Of a DNA stretch of 64,000 nucleotides, positions 1 to 5,611 are shown one piece after another. The stretch is from JAPSGM01 sp963777045 (GTDB lineage Bacteria; Chloroflexota; Limnocylindria; QHBO01), in contig CAVZPD010000022.1 in assembly GCA_963777045.1 (NCBI GenBank), positions 248,001-312,000 on the forward strand, given 5' to 3'. The notes beneath the pieces are model-generated. The model had not been told where the DNA came from and made no database searches. It worked only from the letters and a program-made list of their open reading frames with translations. The position numbers were made by a program, and so were the translations under genes. The first letter of the stretch is position 1. Each line of letters begins with the position of its first letter.

Positions 1-142
1 GCCGATCAACTACTGGAAGCGCGGCCACCAGAACATCGTGCACGCGCAGCTGCGCATGCGCGAGGTGGTTGCGGTGCTGCTCGACTGGGAGCCGGGGAAG
101 CCGGCGGAGGTCAGCGTCACCACCCGCCTGCACCGCGCCTAG
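1..142 (+). CDS. C-terminal fragment of an unidentified protein
   Basis: An open frame enters from the left edge (first complete codon at position 2) and ends at a TAG at 140-142, giving the last 46 residues of a larger protein. The tail is hydrophilic with a short valine/leucine-rich stretch (REVVAVLLDW). I do not recognise a family. It is followed by a strong hairpin, which supports a real gene end here. Confidence 0.5.
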   Translation, partial: PINYWKRGHQNIVHAQLRMREVVAVLLDWEPGKPAEVSVTTRLHRA

Positions 143-201
143 GTCGGCGACCGATCGCCGCGGCCGTCGGGGCGGCAGGTTTCGCGTCGCGCGAACCGAA
201 G

Positions 202-229
202 CGGGCCGGCCCATCATCGGGCCGGCCCG
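202..229. terminator. Bidirectional hairpin terminator
   Basis: Two 11-base arms, CGGGCCGGCCC and GGGCCGGCCCG, flank a 6-base ATCATC loop. The hairpin lies between two convergent genes (rightward fragment ending at 142, leftward fasciclin gene ending at 254). There is no T tract on either side, so it is called from stem strength and position. Confidence 0.6.
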
Positions 230-253
230 TAGCCGTGACCAGGCGGAGGCGGG

Positions 254-806
254 CTAGAGGCCCAGCGCAGCCAGGATGCTCGGCGGAACGAGTACTCCGT
301 CGATGGCGTGGATGAAGCCGTTGCTGGCCGGGAGGTCGGCAACGATCACGTTCGCGCCGTTGATCGCGATGCCGCCGCCGGTGCTCACCGATGCGGACTC
401 ACCGGAGAGCATCGCGATCGAGGTCTGCCCCGAGAGGCGATCACCGGACCAGCGGCCGGCGGTCACGTGGTACAGGAGCACGGTCTTGATCTGGTCCGCG
501 GTCAGGTCGCCCGGCTGCGACGCCCAGGGTCCCGAGGAAGGCAAACAGATCGCTGAAGGCCTGATCCGTCGGCGCGAAGAGCGTCAGCTGCTGCTTGCCG
601 GTCAGTGCCTCGACGATGTCGGGGTACTGGGTGGCCAGGGCCAGCAGCGTGGAGAACTCGCCGGTCTGGGCGTTGATCTCGACGGCGCGGCTGACGATGG
701 TTGGTCGCTGGCTGCCTGCCTGGGCCGGCCGCACTGCGGCGGCCGGCGCCACGATGGCCGCGGTCAGCAGGGTGACCAGTCCGAGAGTAACGAACGATTT
801 ACGCAT
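254..806 (-). pseudogene. Secreted fasciclin (FAS1) domain protein, frameshifted
   Basis: The N-terminal part, from the ATG at 806, has a signal peptide (MRKSF start, hydrophobic core, Ala-rich cleavage region). It is followed by the first half of a FAS1 domain, including a LTLFAPTDQAFSDL segment. The second half (LTADQIKTVLLYHVTAGRWSG ... GFIHAIDGVLVPP) lies in another frame ending at 254. The two halves join near 503-530, so one base is gained or lost there. FAS1 domains are extracellular adhesion modules. The start at 806 is preferred over the in-frame ATG at 815 because an AGAGGG Shine-Dalgarno sits 9 nt upstream of it. Either a recent pseudogene or a sequencing indel; the second is favoured because both halves are intact. 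Confidence 0.75.
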
Positions 807-932
807 GTGAGTCATCCCTCTGGTTCTGAGTCTTTTCCGGGCACCCCGGTCGGGCACTCCGGTCGTGTCCGCTGTACGCAGCCACACGCCGCGATGGATC
901 ACGCTCACGCTGAGGAATCCCATATCTTGTGG

Positions 933-938
933 TATGAT
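933..938 (+). promoter_or_regulatory. Candidate -10 box for nrdR
   Basis: TATGAT is one mismatch from the consensus -10 and lies 48 nt before the nrdR GTG. It is embedded in a short inverted repeat, CATA...TATG (921-936). No clear -35 is visible. An autoregulatory NrdR box could lie here, but the sequence does not match the classical box well. Confidence 0.35.
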
Positions 939-985
939 CGATGGCGGTACCACTGCTGGTGTAGTTCGTAACGGGAGCAGAGCGG

Positions 986-1459
986 GTGCGCTGTCCACGC
1001 TGCAATCAGGGAGGGACGCGGGTCATCGACTCGCGGGACCTTGAGTCGGGGAGCACCATTCGCCGGCGTCGCGAGTGCGAAGCCTGCGCGCATCGGTTCA
1101 CGACCTACGAGCGCCCGGAAGGCGCGCGGCTGGTCGTCGTGAAGCGCGATGGGAGCCGCCAGGAGTTCGACCGCGGCAAGCTGACGGCCGGCCTGCTCCG
1201 CGCGCTGGAGAAGCGCCCGGTGACCCTGGCCCGCGTGGAAGAGGCGGTCGACGACATCGAGAGCCACCTCCGGACCCGCGGCGAGCAGGAGGTCAGCTCG
1301 AAGGAGATCGGCCAGCTGGCCACGGAGGCGCTGCGCGACATCGACCAGCTCGCCTACATCCGCTTCGCATCGGTCTACCAGGGGTACGAGGACATCTCGA
1401 CCCTCAAGCGGGAGGTCGACCGGCTGATGCGGCAGCGCGCCGGGGCGACGGAGGAGTAG
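986..1459 (+). CDS. nrdR: Transcriptional repressor NrdR
   Basis: This 157-residue protein has the full NrdR architecture. An N-terminal zinc ribbon (Cys3, Cys6, Cys31, Cys34) is followed by an ATP-cone domain from about residue 47 to 140. NrdR senses ATP/dATP and represses ribonucleotide reductase genes. The GTG start is supported by MRCPRC beginning exactly as in the family and by a GGGAGC about 8 nt upstream. The next gene, dcd, starts 9 nt after the stop, linking regulation of deoxynucleotide synthesis with dUMP supply. The length is normal for the family. Confidence 0.95.
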   Translation: MRCPRCNQGGTRVIDSRDLESGSTIRRRRECEACAHRFTTYERPEGARLVVVKRDGSRQEFDRGKLTAGLLRALEKRPVTLARVEEAVDDIESHLRTRGEQEVSSKEIGQLATEALRDIDQLAYIRFASVYQGYEDISTLKREVDRLMRQRAGATEE

Positions 1460-1462
1460 CCT
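1457..1462 (+). promoter_or_regulatory. -10 box for a leaderless dcd transcript
   Basis: TAGCCT overlaps the nrdR stop codon and is separated from the dcd ATG by exactly 6 nt, which places a start site at or next to the A of the ATG. The same TANNNT-N6-ATG arrangement recurs at many genes in this window. A GGAGG sequence just upstream (nrdR Glu codons) could instead serve as a ribosome site for read-through transcripts. Confidence 0.4.
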
Positions 1463-1468
1463 CCGCGC

Positions 1469-2050
1469 ATGGTCCTCTCCGATCGCGACATCAGGGCGGA
1501 GGTCGCCGCCGGTCGCATCCTGATCGATCCGTACACGCCGGAGGCGGTCCAGCCCTCGAGCGTGGACCTGCACCTGGATCGGCGGTTCCGGGTCTTTCGC
1601 AACAACCGCTACCCGTACATCGACGTGCGCGAGGAGCAGCCGGAGCTGACCGAGATCGTCGAGGTGGAGGATGACGATCCCTTCATCCTGCATCCCGGAG
1701 AGTTCGTGCTCGGCTCCACCCTCGAACGCGTGGGCCTTCCGGACGACCTGGTTGCCCGGCTCGAGGGAAAGTCGAGCCTCGGGCGCCTCGGCCTCCTGAT
1801 CCATTCGACGGCTGGCTACGTCGATCCGGGCTGGGACGGAAACCTGACGCTGGAGCTCTCGAACGTGGCCAACCTGCCGATCACGCTCTACGACGGCATG
1901 AAGATCGGGCAGATCAGCTTCCAGCGCCTCTCGTCGCCGGTGGAGGTGGCCTACGGCGATGCACGCCTCGGCAGCCGATACCGGGGGCAGCGCGATCCCA
2001 CGGCCAGCCTGTACCATCGGGACTTCGAGCGGGGTCGCATCCGCCGCTGA
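1469..2050 (+). CDS. dcd: dCTP deaminase, probably dUMP-forming
   Basis: This 193-residue protein belongs to the trimeric dCTP deaminase/dUTPase fold. The segment HSTAGYVDPGWDG (residues 112-124) followed by LTLELSN contains the catalytic Glu129. The bulk of the C-terminal half closely follows the Mycobacterium tuberculosis bifunctional enzyme, including Ala115-Gly116 where the E. coli monofunctional enzyme has a histidine. By that comparison it should convert dCTP directly to dUMP (EC 3.5.4.30) instead of stopping at dUTP. It follows nrdR, probably in one transcriptional unit. Confidence 0.93.
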   Translation: MVLSDRDIRAEVAAGRILIDPYTPEAVQPSSVDLHLDRRFRVFRNNRYPYIDVREEQPELTEIVEVEDDDPFILHPGEFVLGSTLERVGLPDDLVARLEGKSSLGRLGLLIHSTAGYVDPGWDGNLTLELSNVANLPITLYDGMKIGQISFQRLSSPVEVAYGDARLGSRYRGQRDPTASLYHRDFERGRIRR

Positions 2051-2070
2051 CCCGCAACGCAGGAGCCGAC

Positions 2071-2973
2071 GTGCCCGAACCGCTCTACGAGATCACTCCC
2101 GAGTCCGATGCTCGCGCCTTCGCTGGCGGGGTCCGCGTTCGGATCGTCCGCGCCGGATGGTTCCGCCCCGATGCCGGCGGCTTCTTCGGCGTCGTGCCGC
2201 AGGCGCTCTGGTCCCGCTTCCCGGGCACCCAGACCGATGACCGCGGCCGGCTGCTCTGCCGCCTGAACCTGCTCCTGATCGAAGCGGGCGGTAAGCGCAT
2301 CCTGGTCGAGACGGGGACGGGTTCGCGCATGGACGCCAGGGATCGGGATCACAAGGGCGTCGAAGGCGGGGACCCGGTGACCGCCCTGCAGGCGGTGGGC
2401 GTGGACCCCGCATCTATCGACTTCGTGGTAGTGAGCCACCTCCACTACGACCATGCGGGCGGCATGGTCGACACCAATGGCAAGCCGAACTTCCCGAAGG
2501 CCCGCTACGTCGTGCAGCGCGAGGAGTCGGAGGCGGCGCACGGCGACGAGCTGCGCCTCGCCGGCCTGATGGAGACGGAGCAGCTGGATCGGGTGCGAGC
2601 CGCTGGCCTGCTGGCCGAGGTGTCTGGCGAGGTCGAGCTGGTCGAGGGGGTGCGGGTGACTCGGGTCGGCGGCCACACCCGCGGCTCGCAGGCCGTCCTG
2701 ATCGGCACGGCTGCCACCGGCGGCCGGGCCGGCGATCCCCAGGACCGAGCCGTCTTCTTCGGCGACCTGATTCCCACCCGCTGGCAGCTGCCGGTGCGCT
2801 GGACGAGCGCCTACGACGACTACCCGATCAACGCCGTCGAGATGCGCAGCTCCCTGGTGCCGAAGGCAGCTGACGAGGGCTGGTGGTGCTACTTCAGCCA
2901 CGATCCCGGCGAGGACCTGCCGCTGCGCATCGAGCGGACCGAGAAGGGGAGCTTCCGCGTCCGGGACGCCTGA
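2071..2973 (+). CDS. Metallo-beta-lactamase-fold hydrolase
   Basis: This 300-residue MBL-fold protein has the metal motif H123-x-H125-x-D127-H128 in SHLHYDHAGG. A later GGHTRGSQ supplies the third-motif histidine, and FFGDLIPT supplies the bridging aspartate. The GTG start is preceded by AGGAG at 6 nt spacing and lies 21 nt after dcd. The fold includes lactonases, glyoxalase II and quorum-quenching enzymes; the substrate cannot be read from the sequence. There is no signal peptide, so it is cytoplasmic. Confidence 0.85.
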   Translation: MPEPLYEITPESDARAFAGGVRVRIVRAGWFRPDAGGFFGVVPQALWSRFPGTQTDDRGRLLCRLNLLLIEAGGKRILVETGTGSRMDARDRDHKGVEGGDPVTALQAVGVDPASIDFVVVSHLHYDHAGGMVDTNGKPNFPKARYVVQREESEAAHGDELRLAGLMETEQLDRVRAAGLLAEVSGEVELVEGVRVTRVGGHTRGSQAVLIGTAATGGRAGDPQDRAVFFGDLIPTRWQLPVRWTSAYDDYPINAVEMRSSLVPKAADEGWWCYFSHDPGEDLPLRIERTEKGSFRVRDA

Positions 2974-3056
2974 ACGCCGCTCGCCTAGAATTGGACTGCC
3001 GGCGGGCGCCACCCGCGCCGCAGCCCCGTGCCCCAGCTTCCATCACGAGGTAACCC

Positions 3057-3497
3057 TTGATCCCCTCTGGTCTTCGACGCGCCGTCCTCGTTCTGGTCGC
3101 CGGCGCCCTGCTCCTGGCTGCCTGCAGCGGTTCGGCCGACATGACACCCCTGCCCTCAGGCGCCGAGCCACCCGCCGACTGCGCGCGCGTGGACGCCGAT
3201 GGCGTCATCACTCTCTCGGCCAGGGACATCCAGTTCAGCGCCCCCTGCATGGTCGCCAACGCCGGCGAGGCGTTCACGATTCGCTTCACCAACGAGGAGG
3301 CGGTCCCGCACGACGTGACCGTCTACAGCGACAGCTCGAAGGGCAACGAGATCATGCGCGGCGAGATCATCACCGGTCCCGACAAGTCCATCGATTACGA
3401 CGTCGAGGCGCAGGACGCCGGCGAGTACTACTTCAACTGCACGGTCCACCCCGCCATGGACGGGGCGCTCTACGTGGTCGAGCCGTCCGCCTCCTGA
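3057..3497 (+). CDS. Cupredoxin-like lipoprotein
   Basis: The protein begins with a basic N-terminus, a hydrophobic core and a lipobox LLLAAC (Cys23), so it should be an extracytoplasmic lipoprotein. The rest is a single cupredoxin domain with all four type-1 copper ligands: His85 (VPHDV), Cys128, His131 and Met134 (FNCTVHPAM). The TTG start is chosen because GAGGT lies about 6 nt upstream and the signal sequence begins immediately. A role in electron transfer or copper handling is likely. Its 3' end overlaps the convergent glutaredoxin-like gene by 28 bp. Confidence 0.85.
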   Translation: MIPSGLRRAVLVLVAGALLLAACSGSADMTPLPSGAEPPADCARVDADGVITLSARDIQFSAPCMVANAGEAFTIRFTNEEAVPHDVTVYSDSSKGNEIMRGEIITGPDKSIDYDVEAQDAGEYYFNCTVHPAMDGALYVVEPSAS

Positions 3498-3727
3498 GCG
3501 CGGACCAGGGCTCGCACGTCGCCGGCGGTCATCGGTGCCTCCAGCCGGTCGACGCCGTCGACCGCGATGACCGGCACGCGAAAGCCGTAGCGCACGACCA
3601 GGTCGTCATCGGCGTCGATGTCGACGCGTTCGTATCCATCAGGACCGATGGCGGCGTCCAGCACGGACGCCGCCTCCTCGCAGAGGTGGCAGCCGGCGCG
3701 CTCGTAGAGGGTCAGACGGCCTGGCAT
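3470..3727 (-). CDS. Glutaredoxin-like thiol-disulfide protein
   Basis: This 85-residue protein has a thioredoxin-type start (LTLYERAGCHLCEEA) with a Cys13-x-x-Cys16 redox pair. A VPVIAVDG segment supplies the cis-proline. The size and the LxLY...CxxC start match the DUF836/glutaredoxin-like family, small cytoplasmic thiol oxidoreductases of mostly unknown partner. The ATG is preceded by TATCAT at exactly 6 nt and no Shine-Dalgarno, so a leaderless message is likely. It is transcribed away from the tRNA-Arg gene. Confidence 0.82.
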   Translation of the reverse strand: MPGRLTLYERAGCHLCEEAASVLDAAIGPDGYERVDIDADDDLVVRYGFRVPVIAVDGVDRLEAPMTAGDVRALVRAQEADGSTT

Positions 3728-3755
3728 GGACCGATGATAGGGGCCGGGTTAGGAT
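3727..3755. promoter_or_regulatory. Back-to-back promoters of tRNA-Arg and the glutaredoxin gene
   Basis: On the + strand TGGACC (3727-3732), a 17-bp spacer and TAGGAT (3750-3755) form a credible promoter ending 13 nt before the tRNA. On the - strand TATCAT (3734-3739) lies 6 nt before the glutaredoxin-like ATG. The two elements interdigitate, so the genes may compete for polymerase. Confidence 0.5.
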
Positions 3756-3768
3756 TGCACGCGGCGCC

Positions 3769-3844
3769 GCCCCCGTAGCTCAGCGGATAGAGCGAGGCCG
3801 TCCTAAGGCCTGCGTCGGGGGTTCGATTCCCTCCGGGGGCGCCA
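3769..3844 (+). tRNA. tRNA-Arg(CCT) with encoded CCA
   Basis: A complete 76-nt cloverleaf folds here. The acceptor stem GCCCCCG pairs with CGGGGGC. The anticodon stem AGGCC/GGCCT encloses the loop GTCCTAA, giving anticodon CCT (3802-3804). The T stem GGGGG pairs with CCCTC around TTCGATT, and CCA is encoded at 3842-3844. Its 3' end is the source of the repeat that recurs at 8437 and 10167, so it is probably the integration site of the region that follows. Confidence 0.96.
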
Positions 3845-3846
3845 TT
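3829..3846 (+). repeat. Putative att core in the tRNA-Arg 3' end
   Basis: CCCTCCGGGGGCGCCATT covers the T-stem 3' strand, the acceptor 3' strand, CCA and two following bases. An 18-base identical copy is at 10167-10184 and a 17-base identical copy at 8437-8453. A degenerate copy, with seven C then seven G and CGCC, is at 4097-4114. All four are in the same orientation. Confidence 0.8.
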
Positions 3847-4288
3847 CGATGCGCAACCTATGAGCATCGGCCGATTGTCGGTGGCGTCAAGTCGCACTCC
3901 CGCTTCCCCATCACGGTGCTCGCTTCTACGCGCTGTCGTGACGCCGCCACCGGCGGTCCCGGAGGAGCGCGGGCTGCAGCGCTCGGCAGGGCATCGCTCA
4001 GGAGCATCAACCCGCGGTGTCCGGACCGCGCTCCGTCTCATTCGTCATGCGTACCAGGCCAGCGTGTCGATCCGCTTGCTTACCGAGGTCCAAAGACCCC
4101 CCCGGGGGGGCGCCGTAGACGGATCATCCGGCACCCCGAAAGACAGCAGCGCGACGCGCTTCCCCTCGATGGTCTGCACCAGCCGATCCCGAGTGGTCGG
4201 GCGCTCGACCGGTGGAGGATTAGCTGACGGATCTGCCTTGCCGCAACCTGGTGTATTGCCTTCGTCACCCTGGTTGGTCTCCGGGGTG
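3847..4288. other. Gene-poor stretch after tRNA-Arg
   Basis: About 440 bp with no ORF that looks coding on either strand. It contains the first, degenerate repeat copy (4052-4132). The 205 bp between the tRNA core and that repeat may be the remnant of an older insertion. Confidence 0.5.
4052..4132 (+). repeat. Repeat copy A: conserved arm plus degenerate tRNA-end core
   Basis: Starting at TACCAGGCCAGCG, this 81-bp unit aligns without gaps to copy B (8392 on) for 48 bp (about 33 matches). The shared blocks are TACCA, AGCG, TCGA, TTGC and TAC. It then reaches a GC-rich core (7 C, 7 G, CGCC) and a TCATC/GGC tail also present in copy B. It shares TACCAnGCCAGCG with copy C. It marks the left border of the PadR-ABC module. 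Confidence 0.65.
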
Positions 4289-4309
4289 TATAGTCTCTGA
4301 TAGACTATA
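4289..4309. promoter_or_regulatory. Perfect 21-bp palindromic operator upstream of padR gene
   Basis: TATAGTCT and AGACTATA are perfect 8-base inverted arms around CTGAT, 18 bp before the PadR-type TTG start. The arms contain TATA-rich sequence able to serve as a -10, so binding would occlude the promoter. PadR-type dimers bind such dyads, and autoregulation of the padR-ABC operon is the natural reading. Confidence 0.65.
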
Positions 4310-4327
4310 GAGCCGAGGGGAGACGAG

Positions 4328-4876
4328 TTGGGCCTCGCGGACGCACTGGCCGCTCTACTCATCCGTGGTCCTGCCCACGGCTACGAGCTGCGCACCGTCC
4401 TCGAGGCTGAACTCGGGCCGCTGTGGGTTACGCGGCCGAGCCAGGTGTACCTGACCCTTGGCCGCATCGCCCGCGACGGGCTCATCCGTGGTACCCGCGT
4501 CCCCCAGGAAGGACGCCCCGACCGGACAATCTTCACCCTGACGCCAGCCGGCCGGCGCATGGCCGAGGCCTGGCTGGCCGGACCCGGGTCGAGCGAGGAG
4601 ATCCCAGTACGCTTGGCGGTCGGCCGTCTGGTCGACGCCGAGCGCTTTAGGGACCTGGTAGAGACCGTCACCGCTGAGCGGCGAGCGGGCCTGAAACGCC
4701 TGCGCGCCATGCACCCCCAGGTGCGGGACGGGTTCGCCTCCGAGGCCCTCGAACGAGAGATTCGCCAGGTCGAGGCTGACCTGCGCTGGCTGGACACGGT
4801 GGGGAGGGATGCTGATGCGATCGCTGCGCGCCCTGCGGCACGACGGGCCGCAGGGCAGGTCCGACGCCTTGGCTAA
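4328..4876 (+). CDS. PadR-family transcriptional regulator
   Basis: This 182-residue protein has an N-terminal winged helix of the PadR type. LALLIRGPAHGYEL is the signature first helix, VYLTLGRIARDGLI the recognition region, and PDRTIFTLTPAGRR the wing. The C-terminal part (about 95-160) is a charged helical dimerisation domain (PadR C-terminal/Vir type). The TTG start is supported by GGGGAG 5 nt upstream. Its 3' end overlaps the ABC ATPase start by 68 bp, so the three-gene operon is probably repressed by this protein and induced by a compound the exporter removes. Confidence 0.88.
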   Translation: MGLADALAALLIRGPAHGYELRTVLEAELGPLWVTRPSQVYLTLGRIARDGLIRGTRVPQEGRPDRTIFTLTPAGRRMAEAWLAGPGSSEEIPVRLAVGRLVDAERFRDLVETVTAERRAGLKRLRAMHPQVRDGFASEALEREIRQVEADLRWLDTVGRDADAIAARPAARRAAGQVRRLG

Positions 4877-5609
4877 TCAAGTTGCGGCGCAGGTGGCTAT
4901 CGCCTGCGACGGAGTCTGGCGCAGGTATCAGTCCGGCGCACAGGAGGTGGTCGTGCTGGCCGGTGCGACATTGGAGGTACGCCCCGGCGAGGTGGTGGCG
5001 GTGACTGGGCCGTCGGGATCTGGCAAGACAACCCTCCTCAACCTGATCGCCGGCCTCGACCGGCCCGATGACGGCCGGATCAGCGTGCTCGGCCGTGCGC
5101 TCGACGGGGCGAGTGAGCGGGAGCTGACCGAGTTGCGGGCGACCTCGGTGGGATTCGTCTTCCAGGACTCGCATCTGCTGCCCGGGCTCTCGGCGCGCGA
5201 GAACGTCATCGTCGCGGGGTTGCCGCGCCGCCCGCGCGGCGCGCTCGCGCCCGAGGCTGTGGGGCTACTTGGCGCGGTGGGACTCGGCGAGCGGATCGAC
5301 TTCCCGCCTGCGCGCCTATCGGGCGGGGAACGCCAGCGGGTAGCGATCGCCCGCGCCCTGCTCGGGGGTCGGCCGATTCTGCTGGCTGACGAGCCGACCG
5401 GCAACCTCGACGCGCGGACCAGCGACGAAGTCATGCTGCTCCTTGACCGCCTCCGCTCCGAGCGTGAGCTGACCGTCCTGGTCGCCACCCACGACCCCGC
5501 TGTCGCCGCCTACGCCGATCGGGTTGTCCTCCTCCGCGACGGTCAGTTGCACGATGCCCCCGGCGTTCCGTCGGGCCGCATCGAGGTCCACCGTCTGGAG
5601 GACGTCTAG
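4809..5609 (+). CDS. ABC transporter ATP-binding protein (LolD/MacB-like)
   Basis: This is a 266-residue ATPase with Walker A GPSGSGKT, Q-loop FQDSHLL, signature LSGGERQR, Walker B ILLADEPTGNLD and switch His in VATHD. The ADEPTGNLD form is typical of the LolD/MacB class that pairs with FtsX-domain permeases, and such a permease follows 2 bp later. The first 28 or so residues are poorly conserved, so translation may start later, for example at the GTG near 4892. The ATG at 4809 is the longest overlap with padR. Confidence 0.88.
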   Translation: MLMRSLRALRHDGPQGRSDALANQVAAQVAIACDGVWRRYQSGAQEVVVLAGATLEVRPGEVVAVTGPSGSGKTTLLNLIAGLDRPDDGRISVLGRALDGASERELTELRATSVGFVFQDSHLLPGLSARENVIVAGLPRRPRGALAPEAVGLLGAVGLGERIDFPPARLSGGERQRVAIARALLGGRPILLADEPTGNLDARTSDEVMLLLDRLRSERELTVLVATHDPAVAAYADRVVLLRDGQLHDAPGVPSGRIEVHRLEDV

Positions 5610-5611
5610 CA

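Noticed and set aside
921..941. NrdR-box in front of nrdR
   Set aside because: The CATA...TATG dyad does not match the known NrdR box closely enough to call.
941..964. Seven-codon ORF (MAVPLLV) between the nrdR -10 and nrdR
   Set aside because: The ATG is only 2 nt from the -10, so it would lie upstream of the expected transcription start.
905..2017. 370-codon leftward ORF opposite nrdR and dcd
   Set aside because: Shadow frame of two certain genes, rich in Arg/Leu/Val from GC-biased codons.
3712..4041. 109-codon leftward ORF across tRNA-Arg containing GNRTPDAGLRTASLYPLSYGG
   Set aside because: This peptide is the well-known false translation of a tRNA gene; the tRNA folds perfectly.
4045..4362. 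105-codon leftward ORF in the gene-poor region after tRNA-Arg
   Set aside because: It covers the repeat and the padR operator, begins inside padR, and has no family pattern, though TTRDRLVQTIEGKRVALLSFG looks mildly protein-like.
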